From contig NZ_JH376607.1 in NCBI RefSeq assembly GCF_000233955.1, positions 1 to 46,069 of the forward strand: a stretch of 46,069 nt of DNA, read 5' to 3'. The notes under the pieces are model-generated. The model ran no database searches, was not told the origin of the DNA, and saw only the letters and a list, made by a program, of their open reading frames with translations. Positions 8,248-16,787 of this stretch are shown here, one piece after another; position 1 is the stretch's first letter; each line of letters opens with the position of its first letter. Both the position numbers and the translations under genes were made by a program. This DNA comes from Paraprevotella clara YIT 11840. GTDB taxonomy: Bacteria; Bacteroidota; Bacteroidia; Bacteroidales; Bacteroidaceae.

Positions 8248-9174
8248 ATGAAGAAAGCTTTTTGTCTGTTCCTCTTATTCTTTGTATGCCGGAGCGCACG
8301 ACTCCTGTATGCCGACACGTATACGGTGGACAACCTGCCTATGGTTTATTTGCAGGACAAGACCAAGCACGTGGTCAATCCCGATGGAATCCTTTCCGCA
8401 CAGACCGTACAGCAAATGGACAGCCTGCTATATCGGTTGGAAACGGAGAAGGGCGTACAGTCCGTGGTAGCCGTAGTGGAACGTATCGAAGGAGGAGAAT
8501 GCTATGATTTCGCCATTACACTGGGTAACAAACTCGGGGTGGGCAACCGGCAAAACACGGGTCTCATCATCTTGCTTTCCACACAAGACCGCTGTTACCA
8601 GATATTGACCGGAGAAGGGTTGGAGGGCACGCTGCCCGATGCCATCTGCCGCCGGATAGAAAACCGGCGAATGGTGCCTTACCTGAAAACAGGAGACTGG
8701 GATACCGCCATGCTGCAAACAGTGTCTGCCGTCTGTAGTGTAATCCATGGCGACGACAGTCTGCTCCACGACGGGTCGGGACAACCGACCGGCACAAAGG
8801 GATATGGCTTGATGTGGCTCGCCTTGGCCATTGTCACGGGCGGGTTCCTGATTTCCATTTATTCCAACCGCAAACGGAACACATGTCCCCGATGCGGACA
8901 TAGCCCCATGCACCGCACGAATTCCCAAGTCCGGGTTGACCGGTTCCAAGGCATAGAACATCACACAGTCTATTACCGCTGCCCGAAATGCGGGCAAACC
9001 GTATCCCGTTCCCATGACGAACCGTTCGACAACGGCACCGGCTTTGGCGGTTTCCCTCCCGTGGCAGGACCGTTCCATCGCGGGTTCGGAGGCGGAGGTT
9101 TCGGAGGCGGTTTCAGCGGCGGAAGCTTCGGGGGAGGCAGTTTCGGAGGCGGAGGAGCCGGTGGCAAGTTCTGA
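8248..9174 (+). CDS. TPM-domain (YgcG-like) membrane protein with zinc ribbon and Gly-rich tail
   Basis: The 308-residue protein has a signal peptide (MKKAFCLFLLFFVC), then a TPM domain at residues about 30-170 (LSAQTVQQMDSLLYRLE, GLIILLSTQDR, GEGLEGTLPDAICRRI). A transmembrane helix at about 187-205 follows. After it comes a C4 zinc ribbon with Cys213/Cys216 (CPRCG) and Cys245/Cys248 (CPKCG). The last 45 residues are Gly/Phe repeats (GGGFGGGF). TPM proteins are often encoded next to LemA, as here (49 nt gap), suggesting a shared envelope function that is not well defined. The N-terminal domain would be periplasmic and the zinc ribbon cytoplasmic. Confidence 0.88.
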   Translation: MKKAFCLFLLFFVCRSARLLYADTYTVDNLPMVYLQDKTKHVVNPDGILSAQTVQQMDSLLYRLETEKGVQSVVAVVERIEGGECYDFAITLGNKLGVGNRQNTGLIILLSTQDRCYQILTGEGLEGTLPDAICRRIENRRMVPYLKTGDWDTAMLQTVSAVCSVIHGDDSLLHDGSGQPTGTKGYGLMWLALAIVTGGFLISIYSNRKRNTCPRCGHSPMHRTNSQVRVDRFQGIEHHTVYYRCPKCGQTVSRSHDEPFDNGTGFGGFPPVAGPFHRGFGGGGFGGGFSGGSFGGGSFGGGGAGGKF

Positions 9175-9223
9175 CCGACACACAGATTTCGAATCAAACA
9201 CCTATTTATATATAAGGAAGACA

Positions 9224-9808
9224 ATGAAAACAAAGAAATGGATGACCGCCGCCATAGCCATGGTGTGCATGGTTCTTTTGAACAGTTGTTCATACAACAA
9301 GATGGTAGAGAAAGACGAAGCTGTGTCTACAGCCTGGAGTAACGTGGAAACGCAATACCAACGCCGGGCCGACCTGATTCCGAACCTGGTGAGTACCGTA
9401 AAAGGCTATGCCACGCACGAAAGCAGTACGTTGGAAGCCGTGGTAGCCGCCCGTAGCAAAGCCACGCAAATCACCGTGGACCCGGCGAACCTGACCGCAG
9501 AAAAGTTGGCCGAATATCAGAAAGCCCAAGGTGCCGTAAGTTCCGCCCTCGGAAAGCTGTTGGCCGTGACGGAAAACTATCCGCAACTCCGTGCCAACGA
9601 GAATTTCTCGGAACTGCAAGCCCAGTTGGAAGGTACGGAAAACCGCATCACCGAAGCCCGTAAACGTTACAACGAGGCCGTACAAGACTACAACGTCCTG
9701 ATACGCAAGTTTCCCAACAACTTATTCGCCGGGATGTTCGGATTTAGCAAAAAAGAAAAGTTCGAGGCATCCTCCGGTGCATCGGAAGCCCCGAAAGTAG
9801 AGTTTTAA
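9224..9808 (+). CDS. lemA: LemA family lipoprotein
   Basis: The 194-residue protein starts MKTKKWMTAAIAMVCMV and has a lipobox LLNSC, so it is probably a lipoprotein. The rest is the helical LemA domain: DEAVSTAWSNVETQYQRRAD, LIPNLVSTVKGYATHE, and the C-terminal RYNEAVQDYNVLIRKFPNN followed by GMFGF. The frame is open 70 codons further upstream to 9014, but that part overlaps the TPM gene; the ATG at 9224 with its signal sequence is clearly the start. Its role is unclear; LemA proteins often pair with TPM-domain proteins. The stop ends 32 nt before the preferred purM start. Confidence 0.93.
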   Translation: MKTKKWMTAAIAMVCMVLLNSCSYNKMVEKDEAVSTAWSNVETQYQRRADLIPNLVSTVKGYATHESSTLEAVVAARSKATQITVDPANLTAEKLAEYQKAQGAVSSALGKLLAVTENYPQLRANENFSELQAQLEGTENRITEARKRYNEAVQDYNVLIRKFPNNLFAGMFGFSKKEKFEASSGASEAPKVEF

Positions 9809-9840
9809 TGACAGACAATCATTCAAAAACATATAGTGAT

Positions 9841-11007
9841 ATGAGTAACCAACGTTACATGATGCGCGGCGTGTCGGCAGCCAAAGAGGACGTACACAAC
9901 GCCATCAAGAACATCGATAAGGGTATCTTCCCGCAGGCATTCTGCAAGATTATCCCCGACATTCTGGGCGGCGACCCGGAATACTGCAACATCATGCACG
10001 CCGACGGAGCCGGCACGAAATCTTCGTTGGCCTACGCGTACTGGAAAGAAACGGGCGACTTGTCCGTATGGAAAGGCATTGCGCAAGACGCGCTCATCAT
10101 GAACACGGACGATTTGCTTTGTGTGGGTGCCGTAGACAACATTTTGGTGTCGTCCACCATCGGACGCAACAAAATGCTCATCCCGGGCGAAGTCATCAGT
10201 GCCATCATCAACGGTACGGACGAACTGCTGTCCGAGATGCGCAAGATGGGCATCGGCATCTATGCCACGGGCGGCGAGACAGCCGACGTGGGCGACTTGG
10301 TGCGCACCATCATCGTGGACTCCACCGTGACATGCCGCATGAAACGTAGCGATGTCATCGACAACGCCAATATCCGTCCGGGAGATGTCATCGTGGGACT
10401 GAGCAGTTGCGGACAGGCCACCTACGAGAAGGAATACAACGGCGGTATGGGCAGCAACGGGCTGACCAGTGCACGCCACGACGTGTTTGCCAAGTATTTG
10501 GCCGAAAAATATCCCGAAACCTACGACAAGTCCGTTCCGGAAGAGTTGGTCTACAGCGGCAGTTACCGGCTGACCGACCCGGTGGAGGGTGCCCCGGTCA
10601 ATGCCGGCAAGCTCGTCTTGTCCCCCACCCGTACATACGCCCCGGTGGTGAAGAAGATGCTGGACGAGATGCGTGCGGACATCCACGGCATGGTACACTG
10701 CACAGGCGGTGCGCAGACTAAGGTGCTCCACTTCGTAGGTGAGAGTTACAGGGTGGTCAAAGACAACATGTTCCCCGTGCCTCCTTTGTTCAAGGCGATT
10801 GCCAAGGAAAGCGGTACGGACTGGAGTGAAATGTACAAGGTGTTCAATATGGGGCATCGCCTCGAAGTCTACCTTGCTCCCGAGCACGCCGAACAAGTCA
10901 TCGCCATCGCCAAGAGTTTCAACATCGACGCGCAAATCGTCGGACACATCGAAGAAGGACCGCGTTCGCTGACCATCAAGAGTGAATTCGGCGAATTCAA
11001 CTACTAA
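9841..11007 (+). CDS. purM: Phosphoribosylformylglycinamidine cyclo-ligase (AIR synthase), Bacteroides type
   Basis: PurM closes the imidazole ring, turning FGAM into AIR with ATP in purine synthesis. The 388-residue protein has the AIR synthase features HADGAGTKSSLAY, DALIMNTDDLLCVGA (metal/ATP region), GIYATGGETADVGDLV and GDVIVGLSSCGQATYE, then a C-terminal domain with HGMVHCTGGAQTKV. It is longer than the roughly 345-residue E. coli enzyme and of the divergent form known in Bacteroides. An in-frame ATG at 9808 overlaps the lemA stop (TAATG); the ATG at 9841 (MSNQRYMMRGVSAAKED) fits the conserved N-terminus better. It ends the operon and a terminator follows. Confidence 0.93.
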   Translation: MSNQRYMMRGVSAAKEDVHNAIKNIDKGIFPQAFCKIIPDILGGDPEYCNIMHADGAGTKSSLAYAYWKETGDLSVWKGIAQDALIMNTDDLLCVGAVDNILVSSTIGRNKMLIPGEVISAIINGTDELLSEMRKMGIGIYATGGETADVGDLVRTIIVDSTVTCRMKRSDVIDNANIRPGDVIVGLSSCGQATYEKEYNGGMGSNGLTSARHDVFAKYLAEKYPETYDKSVPEELVYSGSYRLTDPVEGAPVNAGKLVLSPTRTYAPVVKKMLDEMRADIHGMVHCTGGAQTKVLHFVGESYRVVKDNMFPVPPLFKAIAKESGTDWSEMYKVFNMGHRLEVYLAPEHAEQVIAIAKSFNIDAQIVGHIEEGPRSLTIKSEFGEFNY

Positions 11008-11043
11008 GGAAAGGGAGCTTCATTTCCTTTTCCCTCCTGCCTT

Positions 11044-11078
11044 ATCCGGACAAGTCCCCCGCTTGCCCGGATTTTTTT
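11044..11078 (+). terminator. Rho-independent terminator after purM
   Basis: ATCCGGACAAG (11044-11054) pairs with CTTGCCCGGAT (11062-11072) with one mismatch around a 7-nt loop, and a run of T (11072-11078) follows. It ends the phoH-purM operon. Confidence 0.9.
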
Positions 11079-11135
11079 GTTCAATGCGTAAAAAATAAGA
11101 TTCATTCCGTACGAAATACCGTTTACGCATTGAAC
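11079..11135. repeat. 14-bp perfect inverted repeat overlapping a promoter
   Basis: GTTCAATGCGTAAA (11079-11092) and TTTACGCATTGAAC (11122-11135) are perfect inverted repeats 29 nt apart. The loop contains the small palindrome CGTACG. The right arm covers the -33 element of the promoter for the large secreted protein, so it could be an operator or an RNA hairpin. Confidence 0.6.
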
Positions 11136-11160
11136 GACATGTTTTTATCCCTTAATTTTG
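11130..11160 (+). promoter_or_regulatory. Bacteroides-type promoter for the large secreted protein
   Basis: TTG (11130-11132) is followed after 20 nt by TAATTTTG (11153-11160), matching the Bacteroides -33/-7 pattern. The leader to the ATG at 11233 would be about 66 nt. Confidence 0.6.
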
Positions 11161-11232
11161 AACCATTGCGAGAACAGAGGAAAAACGCACACCTGAAAGG
11201 AACAGTTCGATAAAACATAAAAACCAACCATT

Positions 11233-14200
11233 ATGAGAACAACTACTTTATTCACCCTTGCCACATGCCTGGCATTTACAGGCATACGCCCCATCGCGGG
11301 ACAAGAACTTACGCCTCTGGATAGAACCCCGCCTACCCTGAAGAGCATGTATTATGATGTGAACGGGGACGGAAAGATGGAATATCTCGGCACAGAAAAC
11401 AACAAGGAACGCTTCACTGCATGGTTTGCCTTGGACGGCACGGTGGTAGAGCGCGTGGCAAATGATGTGCTCACCATCAAGAATATCCTCGAACTGAACG
11501 GAGATGGCAAACCGGACTTCATCGCTTCCAACGGCAACGACACGAAGATGTACCTGAGCCAACCCGACGGAAGCTACAAAGCCACAAGCAGCCCATTCTT
11601 AGGCGACCAACCCACCCAAGCAGACCTCAACCGGGACGGACGCACGGACTTGGTATTCTTTAAACTGATACAAAGTTGGCCTACCCTTTACGCCCCGTAT
11701 GTCTTGTTGCAGACGGTGGACGGACTCCAAGAAAAACCTCTCCCCCTCGTCACGGACGCCGCCGAGTTGGAAGGCATGGACTACAGTAGCGGAGGAAGCG
11801 GCATGTTCCGCGTGGACAACACCATATTCAGCGGCGCGTGGATTCCCGAACGCGGCACGTCATACGCCCAAGAAAGCGACCACATGCAAGCTTTGGATTT
11901 GAACTCCGACGGCTACCCCGACCTCTTCTCACCCAACGGCACGGGATTCATCTCACTGCCGGACGGACGTTACTACACAGCTTCCATGGGCACGTCGGTC
12001 ACGGCCTGCGAAGTGAACGGCGATGGCCTGACGGATTACGTGCTCTTCGATGCAAACACGGGCGACGTGAACCTGATGCGCAGTACACCCACAGGGTATG
12101 AAACGGAACGCCTCACCAACAACTCCAACCTCACGGATGTGCAGGTTTGCGACTTGGACGGCGACGGCCACCAAGACCTTCTACTCACCATCGACAAGAC
12201 CAAACAGACCACCTACGCCTTCATCATCTTCCTGCGCAACCAAGGCGACGGCACATTCAAAAAGTCGGAACAAGGAATGGAGGGAGAATACACCTTTCAC
12301 GAGGTGGTATATCTCGACGGAAAACCGGGACTGACGGCGGTGAAAACGTTCATAAACTCCCAAGGGTACCAACAATATGACTTCTACTTATTCCAATGGG
12401 ACGCGAACTTCAACCTGAACGAGACCATGCTCCTTCCGGAAGGCTACATGCTATCCAATCCGGAGAATCCGTTCGTCGCCGACTTGAACGGCGATGGGAA
12501 ACTCGATTTCCTCGTTACCCCTAACACGATAGAGCATTACCTCTGCACGCCGGAAAACGCAAAACCCGCCACGGCGGGCACCCCGGAAGCCCCGACTTAC
12601 GCCGTGGATGCGGCCACAGGCTTACTTCGGGTGGAATGGAAAGCCCCTTCGCAAGAACCGGGCCTTACGTATGAAGTGCGGGTGGGCACAGCACCGGGAC
12701 GCGGCGACATCCTGCAAGCGCAATCCAATGCCGACGGCAGCCGCCGCTCTTTCTCGGACGGCAACGCCGGCACTGCCACCTACATGATGCTCAATGCCGG
12801 GACATGGCCGGAAGGGACTTACCACATCGCCGTGCAGGCCATCGCCCCGAACGGCATCGGCAGCGCGTGGAGCGAAGAGACCTCGTTCAAGAATCATCTG
12901 GTCAGCCCGGCCTTCACGGCTTCGGTCAACGAACTGAGTACGGCGGACACCTTGCATATCGTGCCGATTTACGCCCGTGAAGGCGCGAACTACCAATATA
13001 ACCTGCAACCCGATGGACGCATCGTCTGCCAAAACACAGACGGGTCGGCCGACATCGTGTTCGAAAGTTACGGACAGAAAACCGTCACCCTCTCGCTCGA
13101 CGGGCACACGTTCACGCAGGGTGTACGGGTACTCCCGTTCCATACGGAAACCGGCGAAGACGGCTACAGCGGCAGCGTGTTCGACCTCAACCAAGACGGA
13201 TGGGCGGAAGGATTCACCCAAAGGTTCTACACCAACACGCAAGGCACATTTAAGGAACTGATGAAGTCGTTTAACACCGACTTGAACATCAGCCACGGCG
13301 GCTACGTGGTCGACTTCAACCGGGACGGCCTGCCCGACATCTACGGCAACTACCTGAAAGTGAACAACCAACAAAAAAGATTCCTGCTGAACGACGGCAA
13401 CATGGATTTCCACGCATACGAAGGGGAGATTTGCCTCAACACGCCCAGCAATCCGATAGGAGAACACGATTACCTTACGCCCATCGGCGATATGGACAAC
13501 GACGGACGGGTGGATTTTGCGAGCGGAACCCTGATGTACAAGAACACCGCAAACGGCACGTGGGAAGAGAAACGGTTGTTCGAAGGAGAGGAATATATCG
13601 AGCCTGTCGCCGTGGCCGACTTCAACCGCGACGGTTATCTGGACATCGTGGCTGCATACCGTTGGGACCGGGGCACACCCATCTATCGCCAACGGCTCTA
13701 CCTGAACCAAGGCGGATGGAAGTTCGAGGCACGCGAGCTGCCCGCACAAAACAGTTCGTTAACACTTGTCGGCATCGCCGACGTGAACGGGGACGGGCGT
13801 CCCGACCTGATTTATACTGATTATCGCAAAAACATATATTATGCCTACCTCTGTGATGCGGAACTTAATTTTACGGAACGCATCACCCTGCCGGGGGAAC
13901 CATCCGTGGACCTGAACCACGACGGCCTGCCCGAATATGTGTCGGTTGCAACCCGTGACAGCCTCATCTTCCAAGACAAAGACGGGAAGCTGGCCTACAT
14001 GGAGAATATCGAAAACTCTGATTTGTTACTCAAACTCATCCCCGGCAATATCAGTTCGGCATCGCCTGCCGCCTCTTATCTTGACGTGGACGGCGACGGC
14101 ACGCCCGACTACGATGCCAACCTCCGCATCCGTTCCTCGTTCAAGAACACCGCGCCCACCGTGCCGCAAAACGTCTACGCCAGCCAAACGACGGACGGAC

Positions 14201-16056
14201 TGACGATATATTGGGACGGGGCTACGGACAAGGAAACACCCTCGCACAGCCTGCGCTACAACCTGAGCGTGAAGAAGAAAGGCGCATCGGGCGAAGGGGC
14301 TTATGTTATCTCACCCCTGAACCTGACCGACAACAAGGCACAGACGGGCGAACCGGGCTATGTGCATTACCGCACGGCCACGCGCTTCACCATCCCCACC
14401 ACGGCCCTGGAAGCCGGACAGACGTATGAAATACAAGTGCAGGCGGTGGACGCGTGGAACGCCCACTCGGACTTCTCGCCCGTCTACGAGTACACGGCGC
14501 AGGCCGTATCGCTCCTGAGCCTACCGGGCAAAGGACGCGTGAGCTGGCCCGTCCCGTTCGAGACCACCATCTTGGGCAGTCCGCAAATCGACACCGACGG
14601 AGGCGTGATAGACGGGAACACCATCAAATGGAGCACATCCGGACTGAAGACCGTCACCCTGACCGTGGACGACATCGTGAGCCGCGCGCAAATCGAAATC
14701 CTCGACCTGCCGGGCATGGCCATCGACCTGCCACAGCAAGTCCTGGCCGGCACTCCCGTACAGGCCACCCTGCCGGAACACCTGCTCTCGTCCGAGGTCG
14801 CCTTTGAAATCCTGCGCGACGAAGGCGTAGCATTCATCCACGAAGAGGGACAGGCCGAAGCCACGTTCATCTTCCCGGAAAGGGACGGTTCCTACGACCT
14901 GAACGTGAAAGCGGCCGATGACGTGTTCGGCGAAATATACCAGAACACCCGGGTGGAAGTGACAGGCAGCGGCTTTGTGCCCGCCATCGGACAAATAGGC
15001 ACCGACGAGGCTACCGGATGCAACCGTATCAGTTGGAGCATCCCCACGGAACTGCCTGCGCCCCTGCAACCGGGGACGGTACGCATCTACCGCGAGACGG
15101 CCGTGAGCGACCGTTACGAACTGTTGGGCGAAGTCCCGCTGACGGAGGGAAGCTATGTGGACGAGACCTCTACTCCGGCCTTGCTCTCGCAGCGTTACTT
15201 TATCACGATGGCCACGAACTACGGCAGCGAGAGCCGGAGCAGCGCGGTGCATGCCAACGCCCACCTGATGGTGAACCGCTCCATGGGGCACGACATCAAC
15301 CTGAGCTGGACCCCATACGAAGGACGCGACGTGATGCAATACGTGATATTGAGCGGCCCGTCGCCCGACCGACTCACCGAACTGGCCGCCGTGTCCGGCC
15401 ATACCCTGAGCTACACCCACGCGCGGACTTCGGACGAAGCCACATATTACGCCTTGGCCGTACGCTTCGACGTGCCACAGAAACGGGCTTCGGCGGATGA
15501 TGCCCGCAACCGGTCCAACGTGGTTTGCTCTGCCGACGCCTTTGACGTCACCATGGGCCAGAGCGTGGTCATCACTTCGCAAGAGGCTGAATTGAAATTA
15601 GACCAAGAACAACCGCAACTGCACCTGCAAGCGGTCGTATTGCCGATGAGCACCACGCTCAAACGCGTACAATGGAACATCGTGGAGGGTGAAACGTTGG
15701 CCACCGTCGCACAAGACGGCACCGTAAGCCTGAAAGACAATGCCACGGGCGGCCAAGTGACGGTGGAAGCCGCAGCCACAGACGGTTCCGGCATCCGCGA
15801 GACCGTAACCCTCACCGTAGCCCCCTACACCGACATCACTCCGGTGGAGGCAGAAGAGGTACGCATCTACGCGACTGGCGGCATCATCCGCATCGAAGGC
15901 ATACGCTCCGCCACGACCTTGCGCCTTTACAACCTGCAAGGCACGTTGCTCCACCAGAGCGAAGCCTCGGGCGACACGCAAATTTCCACTTCCGGCCTCC
16001 GGGGCGTCTACATCCTGCAAGCCGGACGCAAGACACAAAAACTGATGTTACGATAA
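11233..16056 (+). CDS. Giant secreted FG-GAP/VCBS-like protein with Fn3 domains and sorting-like tail
   Basis: This 1607-residue protein has a signal peptide (about residues 1-23). At least 14 motifs of the form DxNxDGxxD occur between residues about 42 and 955 (for example DVNGDGKMEY, DLNRDGRTDL, DFNRDGYLDI, DVDGDGTPDY), as in calcium-binding FG-GAP/VCBS beta-propeller repeats. They fall in two blocks split by an Fn3-like domain near residues 445-560. Further Fn3-like (about 975-1080), PKD-like and Ig-like domains follow. The last 60 residues (LRLYNLQGTLLHQ, GVYILQAGRKTQKLML) resemble a Por/T9SS-type sorting tail. No catalytic motif was found; a surface adhesin or scaffold is inferred. The gene looks GC-richer than the lpx genes. 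It sits alone between purM and prfA. Confidence 0.85.
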   Translation: MRTTTLFTLATCLAFTGIRPIAGQELTPLDRTPPTLKSMYYDVNGDGKMEYLGTENNKERFTAWFALDGTVVERVANDVLTIKNILELNGDGKPDFIASNGNDTKMYLSQPDGSYKATSSPFLGDQPTQADLNRDGRTDLVFFKLIQSWPTLYAPYVLLQTVDGLQEKPLPLVTDAAELEGMDYSSGGSGMFRVDNTIFSGAWIPERGTSYAQESDHMQALDLNSDGYPDLFSPNGTGFISLPDGRYYTASMGTSVTACEVNGDGLTDYVLFDANTGDVNLMRSTPTGYETERLTNNSNLTDVQVCDLDGDGHQDLLLTIDKTKQTTYAFIIFLRNQGDGTFKKSEQGMEGEYTFHEVVYLDGKPGLTAVKTFINSQGYQQYDFYLFQWDANFNLNETMLLPEGYMLSNPENPFVADLNGDGKLDFLVTPNTIEHYLCTPENAKPATAGTPEAPTYAVDAATGLLRVEWKAPSQEPGLTYEVRVGTAPGRGDILQAQSNADGSRRSFSDGNAGTATYMMLNAGTWPEGTYHIAVQAIAPNGIGSAWSEETSFKNHLVSPAFTASVNELSTADTLHIVPIYAREGANYQYNLQPDGRIVCQNTDGSADIVFESYGQKTVTLSLDGHTFTQGVRVLPFHTETGEDGYSGSVFDLNQDGWAEGFTQRFYTNTQGTFKELMKSFNTDLNISHGGYVVDFNRDGLPDIYGNYLKVNNQQKRFLLNDGNMDFHAYEGEICLNTPSNPIGEHDYLTPIGDMDNDGRVDFASGTLMYKNTANGTWEEKRLFEGEEYIEPVAVADFNRDGYLDIVAAYRWDRGTPIYRQRLYLNQGGWKFEARELPAQNSSLTLVGIADVNGDGRPDLIYTDYRKNIYYAYLCDAELNFTERITLPGEPSVDLNHDGLPEYVSVATRDSLIFQDKDGKLAYMENIENSDLLLKLIPGNISSASPAASYLDVDGDGTPDYDANLRIRSSFKNTAPTVPQNVYASQTTDGLTIYWDGATDKETPSHSLRYNLSVKKKGASGEGAYVISPLNLTDNKAQTGEPGYVHYRTATRFTIPTTALEAGQTYEIQVQAVDAWNAHSDFSPVYEYTAQAVSLLSLPGKGRVSWPVPFETTILGSPQIDTDGGVIDGNTIKWSTSGLKTVTLTVDDIVSRAQIEILDLPGMAIDLPQQVLAGTPVQATLPEHLLSSEVAFEILRDEGVAFIHEEGQAEATFIFPERDGSYDLNVKAADDVFGEIYQNTRVEVTGSGFVPAIGQIGTDEATGCNRISWSIPTELPAPLQPGTVRIYRETAVSDRYELLGEVPLTEGSYVDETSTPALLSQRYFITMATNYGSESRSSAVHANAHLMVNRSMGHDINLSWTPYEGRDVMQYVILSGPSPDRLTELAAVSGHTLSYTHARTSDEATYYALAVRFDVPQKRASADDARNRSNVVCSADAFDVTMGQSVVITSQEAELKLDQEQPQLHLQAVVLPMSTTLKRVQWNIVEGETLATVAQDGTVSLKDNATGGQVTVEAAATDGSGIRETVTLTVAPYTDITPVEAEEVRIYATGGIIRIEGIRSATTLRLYNLQGTLLHQSEASGDTQISTSGLRGVYILQAGRKTQKLMLR

Positions 16057-16071
16057 ACCCATGTTTCGGAA

Positions 16072-16118
16072 GAGAGGGGGCAGTCCGGTCTGCGGGCGTT
16101 TGCCCCCTCTCGTTTTTT
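16072..16118 (+). terminator. Rho-independent terminator after the giant secreted protein
   Basis: GAGAGGGGGCA (16072-16082) pairs perfectly with TGCCCCCTCTC (16101-16111), followed by GTTTTTT. It lies 15 nt after the stop codon. Confidence 0.92.
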
Positions 16119-16752
16119 ATCCTCCGACCCAAGGCGTTGACAAAAAGCCTCATTCCATGTCCAAAAGCTACCATAAAGTCAGTTTTTTCTTGTTTTTCGC
16201 AAGGCTATTTTTGAAGAAAAGCACAAACGGGAGCCGTTTTCGTTAATACAAATTAAAGTTTTATAGGGATTTTAACGACAAAATACCCTTATCGGGGCTT
16301 CACCTTCAAGAGAATAATTTTTCAATCTCAAGAAGAAACACTTTTTTTCTCCGCATGTCGTGCCGACTTTCTCCGCAAAACGTCCCGGAAACGAACTGAA
16401 ATCCTCCATCCGAACACCTGAAAACCGCACCGGAAAATCTATTTGGACACTCCCGACGGACAAAATCCGGCTGTCATTCCGTACACTTCCACCCTCCTCA
16501 CGCTTACTCCGTCCCAAAAGCCATGCGCGGAAAACGCCGTTTGTCCGACAGGAAGAAAGCCGGAAAGCTTCTCCACATTACATTTTGTCCGACGTGGACT
16601 TCGCGAGAATCCCGCATTTCTCCCCTACCGCCACGACACGGACAAAAAACGCAGCCATGCACATCCGGAATTGTCAAATTGACAAAGTGGCACATTCCCT
16701 TCCACACCTTCACAAAAAGAGAAACATCCCCTTGGTTTTCAATTCTTTTTTG
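16119..16752. other. Gene-free stretch with a repeated CGGACAAA motif
   Basis: No convincing gene was found in about 630 nt; the open frames here lack family features and conserved composition. The octamer CGGACAAA occurs at 16457-16464 and 16639-16646, and its complement TTTGTCCG at 16540-16547 and 16584-16591. A promoter for the nuclease gene follows. The stretch may be decayed coding or mobile DNA. Confidence 0.5.
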
Positions 16753-16760
16753 TAACTTTG
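16753..16760 (+). promoter_or_regulatory. -7 box for the Rpn nuclease gene
   Basis: TAACTTTG matches TAnnTTTG. TTGG at 16732-16735, 17 nt upstream, may serve as the -33 element. The leader to the ATG at 16788 is about 20 nt. Confidence 0.6.
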
Positions 16761-16787
16761 CCTTGATTACTGTCAAAAGCGAGAAAT

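Noticed and set aside
9014-9223. Longer N-terminus for the LemA protein
   Set aside because: It would overlap the TPM gene, and the lipoprotein signal begins at 9224.
9808-9840. ATG at 9808 as the purM start
   Set aside because: It overlaps the lemA stop and adds 11 residues not typical of Bacteroides PurM, but it cannot be fully excluded.
9823-10947. Long open frame on the minus strand opposite purM (374 codons)
   Set aside because: It lies fully within purM, has no family features and is rich in His and Val, as expected from the complement of a GC-rich gene.
14521-15582. Open frame on the minus strand inside the giant secreted protein gene (353 codons)
   Set aside because: No start signals or domains; it is a shadow of a GC-rich coding strand.
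16360-16755. Possible 131-codon gene before the Rpn nuclease
   Set aside because: No promoter, leader or recognisable domain; several overlapping frames of similar length in the same DNA argue for non-coding sequence.
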